Shown: piece by piece, positions 1 through 12,000 of the stretch | Layout: each line of letters begins with the position of its first letter | Numbering within the stretch: position 1 is the stretch's first letter | Source of the DNA: Atopobiaceae bacterium | GTDB taxonomy: Bacteria; Actinomycetota; Coriobacteriia; Coriobacteriales; Atopobiaceae | DNA: 64,000 nucleotides | Assembly: GCA_022655215.1 (NCBI GenBank) | Contig: JALCUE010000001.1 | Location: forward strand, 62,001 to 126,000 | Reading direction: 5' to 3' | Translations under genes and position numbers: made by a program | The notes under the pieces: generated by a model | The model's input: only the letters and a program-made list of their open reading frames with translations | What the model was told of the DNA's origin: nothing | Databases searched by the model: none

Positions 1-1
1 G

Positions 2-3000
2 ACCAAGGGCGGAAGCGACTCCTACGACGGCTCCTCGGCCGCCTATCCCGTGCTCACGTGGGCGAAGGCCAAGAGCCTGGCCCTGGGCGGCTCCGGCACC
101 GTCATCATCATGTCCACCGTCAACATGACCGACAACTCGGCCGGCATCACCAGCACCTTCACCATGGATGGCGCCGACAGCCTGGGCAACGCCGCCATCA
201 CCCTCGAGCAGTACGAGGGCAGTCCCGAGGAGATGTTCCTGGTCGCCCCTGGCTGCCAGCTCACGTTGAAGGACATCGACCTCCGCGCCGCCGCCGGCTA
301 TGAGAGCTCCACCATGATCCGCCTGGCCCAGTCCCTCGAGTCCGATCCCACCACGTCGGGCATCCTCGCGCTCGACCAGAACGTCTCGATCACGGGCAAC
401 GTGCAGATAGAGACCAACGCCAAGAGCCAGACCAACATGGCTCACATCGTTGTCACCGATGCCTTCCGTGCGAACCCGCCCACGAGCAAGGTGAGTCTGT
501 ACTGCAGCGACATCAACGACAGCCAGGTCTATGACCGGGCCGACGTGGTCGTGCCCACCACCGACACGGGTGACGAGCATCTCGTCGACTACTTCTCGCT
601 CTCCTCCCTGAACACCGATGCCGAGTGGTCCGTCCGCCAGCACCTGAACGACGACTCGACCACCACCAACGCGCTCCAGCTCTATCGCGTGTACAAGTAC
701 ACGGCCGTCTACGTGAACGGCCAGACGGGTTCGGATGACAACTTCGGCGGGAACTGCTCGTACCCCGTCAAGACCTTCGACCGGGCCAAGCAGATCGTGC
801 AGGACGAGACGTGGCTCGACACCGTCACCGAGCGCGACATCTACGTCTGCGACACCATCGACGTTTCAGGTACGGAGAGCTGGGACCTGTCGGATTGCGC
901 CACATACGGGACGAAGATGTTGAGCTGCCCGAACCCCGACGACAAGCATGACGTCGTGGACACCATGGTCTGCGTCAAGGACGGCGGCAGCCTCACCACG
1001 AAGGGCATGACCATCGAGCATGACGAGTCGGCCGCGGCCAGCGTGAACGTCTCCGTCGAGGCTGGCGGCACCTACACGCTCGACGAGGGGACCGTCCTCA
1101 CCGGTGGTGACGCGGTCAAGCAGGGCACCGGCATCAAGGTGGTCGGCGCCTCCGGCAAGACCACCAAGGTGAGCCTCGAGGGTGCTGCCTCCACCACCAA
1201 GGTCACCAACAGGAGCCAGGGCCTGAACGTCACCGGCGTCGCGGGCGAGGAGGGCTCCACGGTCGTCGACATGAGCGGCGCGGCCGTGACCGGCAACAGC
1301 CAGGAGAACTACTTCTCCACCAGCATCAACGGTGGCGGCATGAGCGTGGTCAGTGCCACCCTCACCATGACCGGTGGCAACATCGACTCCAACTACACCA
1401 AGCAGTTCGCCTCCGGCAAGTACGGGACCTCCAACTCGGCGCTCACCGGCGGCGGCGGAATCTATGCCGTGGGTTCGACGCTTGACATCAGCGGCGGTTC
1501 CATCTCGAACAACACCGCCTACGGGTGGAATGGCACCAACTGGGACCGCGCCAGCCATGGCGGCGGCATCTACGCCAAGGGCGGCACCACCATCAACCTT
1601 TCCGGCACGGCAACCATCTCGAGCAACAGCGCGCTCAGGGGCTGCGGCGGCGGCATCTGGCTCTATGACGGAAGCTGCCTGAACATGACCGGCGGCACCA
1701 TCGACTCGAACTACGCTGGCCACGACTGGGACAACTATAACCTGAACAACAACCCCTCAGGTGGTGGCATCGCCGCTTACAATGCCGCCGTCAACATGAG
1801 CGCCGGTACCATCTCTGGCAACACGGCTTCGGGATGCGGCGGTGGCATCGCCGCCTATGAGGCGAATACTTCAGGTGCCTTCGGCTCTACGGTGGGGCTC
1901 AACGTCACCGGGGGGACCATCACGGCGAACGCGGCGCGGATTGGCGGTGGCATCGCCACGCAGGCCGTCGCCAACCTGACCTCCGTCATCGACGACGCCA
2001 CCATCTCCGACAACACCGCCGCGGTGGATGCCGGCGGAGTCATGTCCCGCGGCTTCACCAACATGACCGGGGGAGAGGTCTCGGGCAACACCGCCACCAG
2101 CGGAGCCGCCGGAGGCCTGTACCAGTTCGATGGCTCGATGACCCTGCGTTGCACGGGCGTGACCATCTCAGGTAACACCGCCCCCAATGGCGGTGGTGTC
2201 TTCGTGCGGGACGGATCCGCGATCCTCGACGGCGTCACGGTGTCCGACAACACGGCCAACGGCACCGGCACCACGGCCACAGGCACCACCTCGGGCGGTG
2301 GCGGTGCATACGTCTACAACCCCTACAACGGCAACCTCATCGTCAAGGGTGGGTCCACGTTCACGGGCAACACGGCCGCGAGCGGTCTGGGCGACTCCAT
2401 CTACTCCTGCAAGTACAGTTCCATCACCGACTCGACCATCACCGACGCGGATGCCACCGGCTACGGCCTGTACTACAACACCACCAGCGGCAGCAGGAAC
2501 AACTACGCCGGGGCCAACTGCATCGACCCCGCCTCCTGCACGCTCTCCACGCGCATCTACCTGAACACGCCCGCCAGCAAGCTCACCTTGCTTAGCCCCG
2601 TGTCGACCACCGACACCGGCACCCTTCCCATCAACGTCAACGACGATCCCGAGGAGGGCTTCACCAACGGCAGCGTGGTGCTCACCAACACCTATGGCAA
2701 CATCGTCATCGACGGAACCACCTACAACAACGCCGACATCTCCACCTTCTACAAGTACTTCAAGGGCGGCACCATCCCCGCGGGCACCCAGCTCACCGGC
2801 TACGACAAGAACATCGTGCTGGTGGGCGAGGGCGTCTATCTCGACGGCACCAACGGAGACGACGCCAAAGACGGCACCACACCCGGCACGGCGGTCAAGA
2901 CATATGCCCAGGCGCGTCTCCTGCTGGGGAAGTACGTCTCGGAGGCTGAGGCCGATGCCGCGGACACCGATGGCTTCGAGCCCTACATCTACGTCTGCGG

Positions 3001-6000
3001 TTTGGTGAGAATCACGGGCGAGGAGACCTGGAGCCTCGATCCCGCCTCCCCTGACCTGCAGCAGTCCGACAAGAACACCACCACCCCGCAGGTCAAGCGC
3101 TTCGCGAGCTACAACGGAACGGCCGGAGGCGAGCGTCGCTCGCTGGTCGAGGTGGCCACGGGTGGGACCCTCACCACCGAGAAGATCCTCTTCGACGACA
3201 ACATGTATGGCATCGACACCAGTGTCACCAACAGCGGGGCCAACCGCATCCTCTCGAACACCGGCGGCACGCTCAACATCACCGGTGGCACCACCCTGCA
3301 GAACTGCTGGGGCTATGCGGTGTACATGGGCTCCTCGTCCGGTGTCACCACCATGAGCGGGGACGCCCTCATCACCAGGCAACACGGCCATGCGGTCTAT
3401 GGCGACAGCGGGAAGTTCGTCATGAGGGCGGACGCCTCGGGCGTGAGCCCCACGATCGACATGACCCCGTTCAAGGGGACGATCAACTCGGCGGACGCGT
3501 ACGGCATCAACGTGAGGGGGACCTCGAGCATCGTCGTCCTCAACGACGACTCGAGCATCGTCGGCACTCGTCTCGACACCTCCTCCACCACTTATGACGG
3601 TCGGCGCGGCATCTACATCAACGGTGGTGCCTCAGCCACCATGAACGACACGGCACACGTCCTGTCCGACTACACAGGCAACGGTGGCTTCGTCCAGCTC
3701 GAAGGGACGAATTCGAAGTTCACCATGAACGGCTCGTCCTACATAACCTCCTCGTCCATCCCGGCAGGTACCAGGGTGAACGACTGGGGCATCATGGAGT
3801 ACTGCAGCGCGTGCAAGGTCGAGATGAACGACTCATCGTCCATCTATGGCGTCGAGTGCGGCATCCTCGTCTGGGAGGGCAAGGGCAACTCGACCACGCT
3901 GAACGACAACGCCTCGATCCATGGGACCGGCCCCTACGCGAACAACTACTTTGATGCCGCCGGCTGTGGCATCTACGTGCGGGACAGGGTCACCGCCGCG
4001 ACCATCACCCTGAACGGTTCCGCGCAGATCTACGACTGTCCCACCGCGGGCATCAGCCTGAGGAACACCTATGACGCCGGCACCGCCGTCGGTCTGCACA
4101 CGGTGAACCTCAACGACGACGCCCTCATCGGCTCCGCCGACACGACCGCCAAGGCGGCCAACCTCTATGGCATCGTCGAGTCGGGCAGCGGCAGCACCAT
4201 CAACATGACGGGTTCTTCCCGCGTCGCGGGCAACACCGCCGACGGCATCTACATCGATCGCTCGGATGATGGCCAGGGCAGGTATTACAAGGGCATCGTG
4301 ACGGTGAACATGTCAGGCGCGAGTAGCGTCGACCACAACGGGGGCAACGGTATCGTCACCAAGGACGGCGTCGCAAGCTACTACCAGGACGCCGCCATCA
4401 ACCTCACGGATGCCGCCAGCATCCATGACAACGCCCAGCGCGGCGTCGTCCTCGTGCGGAACGGCACGCTGTCACTGGGTGCCGGCACCTCCATAACAGG
4501 CAACAAGAGCACCGAGGAGTATGGCAAGGCCGTCTACGCCGCGGGCGCGGTCACGCTCGATGCGGCCGCCGTCGTGGACGACGAGATGTACTTCACCACC
4601 GCCGCGAACCACATCACCCTCACCGACACCACCGGCGTGGGTGCGGGCACCCTCAAGGCCAGTGGCCTCAAGGTCGGCTACGGCGAGGCCCTCATCGGCG
4701 CCGTCTTCGTGGAGCCGGATGGGACTTCCGTCACCGATGCCACCACCTACTACGACGACTTCAACCCGCCGGCGCATAACCCGGAGGGCCATGACGAGGT
4801 CAAGAAGGCGGATGGCAAGATCTGGATCCTGGGCGAGAACAACGTCTACCTGGCGGGTGACTTCATCAGCGGCGGCACCTCCGTCGCGGGTGACGACGCC
4901 AACAACGGAGCCTCCGTCGGCACCCCCGTCCGCACCTTCGCTCGTGCCAAGGAGATCCTGGCCACGCTGGAGCCGGGTGCCAACATCATCATCTGCAACT
5001 ACACGGTGACGCCCAAGGACGGTGACACCACCTGGTCGCTCGACGAGGGTGGCGACTTCACCAACGCCTCGGGCGAGACGTGGCAGCCCGAGATAGTCCG
5101 CTACAAGGACTACACCGGTGCCCTGGTGACGCAGGGCAACCAGGACGTCACGTTCGAGAACCTCACGTTCGACGGCAACAGCGGCGCCACCACGGCCACC
5201 ACCAACGGGCCTCTGGTGTTCCAGAACTATGCCACCAGGCTCACGACCACCAACTGCACGTTCCAGAACGCCTACACCACCGGCAACGGATGCAACGGCG
5301 GCGGCAACAAGGCCGACATGGGCGGGTATGCCACCTCCATCCTGTGCTGGAAGGCCGGCGGCACGCTAGAGATGACCGGCTGCACCGTGACCGGCAACGG
5401 GGCCACGTATGGATATACCGGCAACGATGGTGGCACCGCATCGGCCATCTACAGCAACGGCGCCAACGTCAGCATCGACGGATGCTCGTTCACCGGCAAC
5501 GAGACCACGGTCACCAGCAACGTGAGGATAAGCGGCTCCCTCATCCGTGGCGTCGGCGGCAGCCTCTCCACCAACGACACCGACATCTCGAACAACGTCG
5601 CTTCCGCGTCGTCGCATGACTATGGCCTGGTGTTCGTCCAGGGGGCCTGCACCACCTCCATCACGGGCTCCACCTCCATCTCCGACAACTCCGTGGTGAC
5701 TACCGGGAACTCCCTCGCCGGCGGCGTCCTGACCATCGCCAGTACCACCACGGGCGACACCACCATCGGAGCGGGAGTGCGCATCTGCGACAACACGGCC
5801 ACGGCCCCCAATGCCAACAACGTGCGCTCCGCCGGCATCTTCTCGGACACCGCCACGGGCAACGTCTCGATCGGCGCGGCCACCATCTCCGGCAACGTGG
5901 GAGGCACCTACGGCGGCGCCATGTTCCTCAGTCGCGGCGGAACCGTGACCGTGAGCGGTGCCACCATCACCGGCAACGTCGCCACCTCCGGCGCGGCCAT

Positions 6001-9000
6001 CTATCTGAACGACGACGGCCCCGACCTCATCCTGCGCGGCGGTCTCATCTCCGACAACACGCCCGCCGGCGTCACCGCGCCGAGCCGCGGCACTCAGTCG
6101 GGAATCTACTGCAACGGCGACGGACTGCAGCTCAAGGGTGGCGGTTGCGTCATCAACGACTACATATACCTGACCGACACGTCCAACCCCATCACGCTGT
6201 CCGGCTCCATCTACCAGTCCGGTCGCAACTACAACGTCGACATGGGGCCGTCGTTCACCAAGGGCAGCACCGTGGTGAGGCCCGACGGCAACGTCATCAC
6301 CGACGCGAGCCAGTACCTCAAGTACTTCACGGCCCAGAAGTCCGGTTACCTGCTCGCCAAGGAATCGCCCGACCTGGTGCTCAAGGCCTGCATCTTCATC
6401 GACTCCGAGCACGGCAGCGACACCAACAACGGCGCCACCCCCGAGGAGGCTGTGGCCACGTTCGCGAGGGCCAAGGCCCTGGGTCAGCTCACCGGCAAGA
6501 ACGGTGACGCGAACTACATCATCTGCGTGTCCGGCCCCGTCTATCCCACCGGGTCCGAGACCTGGACCCTGCCCGACTCCTGCTCGATGATCCGCTACGT
6601 GGGCTTCTCCGTCTCCGAGACGTACTTCGACTCCTATGACGGGCCGATGATCGTCATGGACTCCGGCGACACCGTGACCCTGGGAGACGCGACCACGGGC
6701 TGTGCCATCTATGGTCGTCGGGACATCGACACCATCGTCGGCGACTCCGTCTTCAAGGTGGGGGACGGCGCCACGCTGAACGTGACGAATGCGACCATCG
6801 CCCGCAACCAGGTGAACGGGACGGGCGCCCTCATCGACGTGGCCGCCGGCGGCACCGCCAACATCAGCGGGGGCACGCTCTTCGGTGGTGAGGCCACCAA
6901 GGGCAGCGCGGTCTACGTTGATGTGACCAAGGGTGATTCCGACACGTACGCCAAGGGCAAGCTCTCCCTCTCGGGCACGCCTGACATCACCGGCGACATC
7001 TATCTGAACGGACTCGCCGCCACCGATGACGCCTGCGCCTACGTGGACGCGGACGCCTCCTACGCACCGGCGACGGGCACCACGTGCTCCATCGACATGG
7101 CCAATCCCTACTCCAAGCGTCCCGTGGTGAAGTATCCAGCGGGCGCCGACCCCACGACCGACCAGATCGGCCTGTACTCGCTGTCCACCGACGTCACGGC
7201 AGTCTATGAGCTCACCAACCGCGCTTCCGACAACGACATGCTCGAGCTCCAGCAGAAGGGCTACGTCTACGTCGACGGCGTCAACGGCTCCGACACGAAC
7301 GCCGGCCACACCCCCGACGCATCGGTCAAGACCCTCAAGCGGGCCTACGAGATACTGGCCGAGTCCGACAGGGGCGGTCTCATCACCATCGTGGACACCG
7401 TCACCATCGACGGCTCCACCGGCAAGATCACGCTGGACAACTCGAGCAGCGGCTCCGTCAGCAAGGCCACCTACACCGATGACGCCGGCACCGTGGACGC
7501 CGGCGACGCCGTCTACATCCGCCGCTACAGCCAGCCCACGGCCCATGCCGACCTCGACGGGTACACGCACGCCAGTTGCACGGGAAGCCTCTTCGACGTG
7601 ACGGGCGGCGGCAGCCTCGTCCTGGACGGCACCGCCGGCGTCACCATCGACGGACACTCCAACGACGTCACGGGCGTGGAGCAGTTCGCGGCCCCCGCGG
7701 TCCAGGCGCAGTCGGCTTTGGTCAAGGTCTCCGGAGGCACGTTCGAGGGGACCAAGAACGCCAAGCTCACGAGCAATGACAACGCGGCGACGGACGGCAA
7801 GGGCGGTGCGGTCGACATCGAGAGCGGTACCTTCCAGCAGCACGGTGCCTCGATCGTCTCGACCTCCGCGGAGAAGGGCTCGGCCGTCTACGACAATGGC
7901 ACGTATGTGATCAGCAACCAGCCCGTCGTCGAGGGTCAGGTGTACCTCGCCGGCAGCGGCAGCGCCGCCAGCTCCAGGTACATCGTCGTGGATGCCGTGG
8001 GAGAGGCTCCCAACAAGGCCACCACCGGCAGCATCGACGTGGTCCTTGAGGACCCGTACTACACGCGCGAGGTCGCCCAGTTCCCCGACGGGATCGCCTC
8101 GGGCGACTATCGCAGCTGGTTCGCCATGCAGACCGACGTGACCGACTCCTATCTCGTCTGGAACCGTGACGCCCGCACCAACGTCGCGTCCGACTCGAAC
8201 AAGCTCGAGCTCACCTATCGTCCGTGCGTCTACGTGGACGGGACCGCGGGCTCAGACTCCAACGACGGCACCACGCCCGACACCTCCGTGGCCACGCTCG
8301 CCAAGGCGTACAAGCTGCTCAAGACCTACGGCTACGGCACCATCCTCGTGGTGGACACCGTCACGCTGCCGTCCGGTGACGTGACCCTCACGAACTCCAC
8401 CTACGACGACGGCACCACCAAGGTCGAGCTGTCCGGGCCCGGAGCCACCATCCAGCGCTACGCGCAGCCTGACACGCACCTCGTGCTTGCGGGCTACGCC
8501 CATGCCACCAACGGCAACGCCCTTCTCGGCGTGGGCGCCGGGACCTCGCTTGCCATCACCGACCTCGTGATGGACGGCCACAGCCAGCCCACCACGGGCG
8601 ACACCTACCCCGCCTACGAGCGCGTGAGCTCGGCCACCAAGTCCTCGGCCGCCCTCATCCACACGTCCGGCGTGGGCACGCTCACCCTGGGTGACGGCTG
8701 CCTCCTGCGCGACAACGACAACACCGCCTCGGGCACGAGCGGCCTGGGCGGCGCGGTGGACAACGAGGGCATCACCGACTTCGACGGGGCCACCGTCTCC
8801 GGCTGCTCCGCGGCCAAGGGATCAGGCATCTACCAGGCTGGCACGCTCACCTTCATGAGCGGCACCACCGGCATGGGAGACCAGGGGGTCTACCTCGCCA
8901 CCGACAACACCGGCACCGAGGCCGATCCCGTCTGGGGCACCGACCACAAGATCGTCATGCAGGACACGTCCCTCAAGGACGCTGTGGACTACTCTCTCAC

Positions 9001-12000
9001 CGTCGACATGGACCATGCGGTCCGCGGTCGCGACGTGGTCACGTACGGCACGTCCGCGGCCTTCGCCGGTCCCACGGTCATGAGCGAGTCCGTCAGGTAC
9101 ACGCTTGGCTCGACCGTCCCCTCCACGCTGGGCAAGGTCGCCTCGGCCACCGAGGCCGACACCATCGAGCTCCAGAACTACGACGTGACCTATGACGGCA
9201 ACGGCGCCGACTCCGGCGACGCCCCCACCGATCCGTCCAACTCGTATCTGCCGGGCGCCACCGCGACCGTGCTGGGCAACGTCGCCACCACACCTCTCGC
9301 CAAGGCCGGCTGCACCCTCATGGGCTGGAACACCAAGGCGGACGGCACCGGCACCCAGTACGCCGTGGGAGACACCATCACCATGGACTCCGACGTCCAT
9401 CTGTACGCCATGTGGATGCAGGCCGAGAAGACCTCGACCACTCCCGAGGACGGCGTGCTGCGTCCCGGCCAGGTCATCACGTACTCCATCGTGGTCTCCA
9501 TGCCCACCGACGTCACCGGCGTTACGGTGAACGACCCCATCCCCACCAACACCACCTACGTGGAGGGAAGCGCCTCCGACGGTGGCTCCCTCGTGGACGG
9601 ACATGTCACCTGGTCGCTGGGCGACATGGCCAAGGGCGTCTCCAAGACGCTCACCTTCAAGGTGACGGTCTCGGACACGGTCTCCGCGGGCACGAAGGTC
9701 ACCAACGTCGCCTCGATCGGGGCGGACGGGCACACCTATGACTCCACCGAGACCAGCGACACCGTGAGCGAGACCCACACGGTGACCTACGCCGCCAACG
9801 ACGCCACGGGCGACGTGCCCACGGACGCCACGCACTACCTCACCAGTGAGTCCGCCACGGTCCTCGGCAACGTCGGCGCCACGCCGCTCGCCAAGGACGG
9901 CGCCACCTTCGCCGGCTGGAACACCAAGGCCGACGGCACGGGCACGCACTACGATGCCGGCGACGAGATCGCCATGACCTCCGACGTGACGCTTACGGCC
10001 ATGTGGGTCGGTGGCACCAAGACCGTGGCGCAGCCCGACCCCGACCTGCTCAAGCCGGGCCAGGAGCTCACCTACACCATCGAGGTCACCGTTCCCGAGG
10101 CGACCTCCGCAGCCACCGTGACGGACACCCTGCCTGCGCACGTGACCTACGTCGGCGACTCCGCTGACAAGGGAGGCACGTTCGACGAGGGCACGAACAC
10201 GGTGACGTGGGACCTCGGTGCGGCCACCGCCGGGCAGACCTTCTCGGTCAGCTTCAAGGCCACGGTCGACGCCGATGCGCCTGCGGACACCGCCATCTCC
10301 AACAAGGCCGCCATCGCCATCGGCGGCAACTCGTACGACACCACCACGGCCACCTCCACGGTGGGTGAGGTCCACACCGTCACCTATCACGGCGGCAACA
10401 GCACTTCGGGAACCGCTCCCGTAGACCAGAACCACTATGGCGTGGACGAGAAGGCCACGGTGCTGGGCAACGTCGGCGACGATCCACTCGCCAAGACGGA
10501 CGGCACCTTCGCCGGTTGGAACACCAAGGCCGATGGCACGGGCACCCACTACGATGCCGGCGACGAGATCCAGATGACGGAGGACGTCGACCTGTATGCC
10601 ATGTGGGTGAGTGGCGTCAAGACCGTGGCACAGCGCAATCCCGGCCTGCTCAAGCCAGGTCAGATACTTACCTATACCATTAAGGTCACCGTTCCTGAAG
10701 CGGCCGATACGGTGATCGTGACCGATACCATGCCTGAGCACGTCTCTTATATCTCGGGATCATCGAGCGATAACGGTAGTTTCAATTGGTCCAACAGCAC
10801 GCTTACTTGGACGATTACAAATGCAACGGCGAGAACGACCTACACGCGCACCTTTATGGTGACGGTTGACACGGATACGCTGGCCGGCACTGTCATCTCC
10901 AACAAGGCGTCCATCGCTATCGGCGGGACCTCCTACGACACCACCACAGCAACCTCTACCGTTGGCGATTTCTACCACGTTGTGTATCACGGCAACGGTG
11001 AGACCTTTGGTAACGTCCCCAACGATCGGAACCTCTATGGCACGGACGAGAAAGCTACGGTACTAGGCAATGTTGCCGTTTCGCAACTCGCCAAGGACGG
11101 TTCCTCCTTCGCCGGCTGGAACACCAAGGCGGATGGAAGCGGTACGCATTACGACGCTGGTGACGAGATCTCGATGACAGAGGATGTCGACCTGTACGCA
11201 ATGTGGGTCGGCGGTGTGAAGACGGCAGTCCAACAGGACGCTGATTCCCTGCGCCCGGGAGACGAGATCACCTATACCATCGACGTGACCGTGCCTGAAG
11301 CGTCTAGTAGCGTTGTCGTGACCGATGCTATTCCCGAAGGCACTGCGTATGTCGCGAACAGCGCCAGTGAGCCAGGCACCTTCGATAATGGGAAGATCAC
11401 CTGGTCTTATTCTGACGCAGAAGCGGGCGCACAGTATGCCTGTACTTTCAAGGTGAAGTTGCTCGCTCCTCTAGCAGCTGGAACTGAGATTTCGAACCAG
11501 GCTGGGATCAACGTGAACGGTAGTACCTACTACACCGAAACCGTCAGGAACACGGTGGAGGAGACCCACACGGTTACCTATGAGCCCAACTGGGCCACGG
11601 GTGATGTGCCTACGGATGCCAAGTATTATCTCCCTACCGAATCCGCGACCGTTCTCGGCAACGTTGGAACCACACCTCTCACCAATGGGGGAGCACAGTT
11701 TGCTGGCTGGAACACCGAGGCAGACGGCAGCGGAACTCACTACGACGCTGGTGATACCATCGAGATGTCTGATGATGTCACTCTGTATGCGATGTGGGTC
11801 GTCGTTGCGAAGGATGTGGCGCAGCCCAATGAGTCTACATTGAGACCTGGTGAGGTTCTCACCTATACCATCTTCGTGATGGCCCCCGACTCTTCGGCAA
11901 CCGCTTCCGTTACCGACGCCATTCCTGCTGGTACAGAGTACGTCGAGGGCAGCGCTTCACTGGGCGCTACCTATGCAAACGGCAGCATTACCTGGTCATT

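Noticed and set aside
5366-7843. Very long minus-strand open frame (825 codons) and similar ones at 866-1723, 2168-3391 and 8822-10741
   Set aside because: All are antisense to the intact adhesin frame, have Val/Gly/Asp-rich shadow composition and no ribosome site.
1300-9000. Regularly spaced repeats that might look like a CRISPR array
   Set aside because: They are codon-periodic beta-helix repeats in an open frame, with variable unit length and no conserved repeat-spacer pattern.
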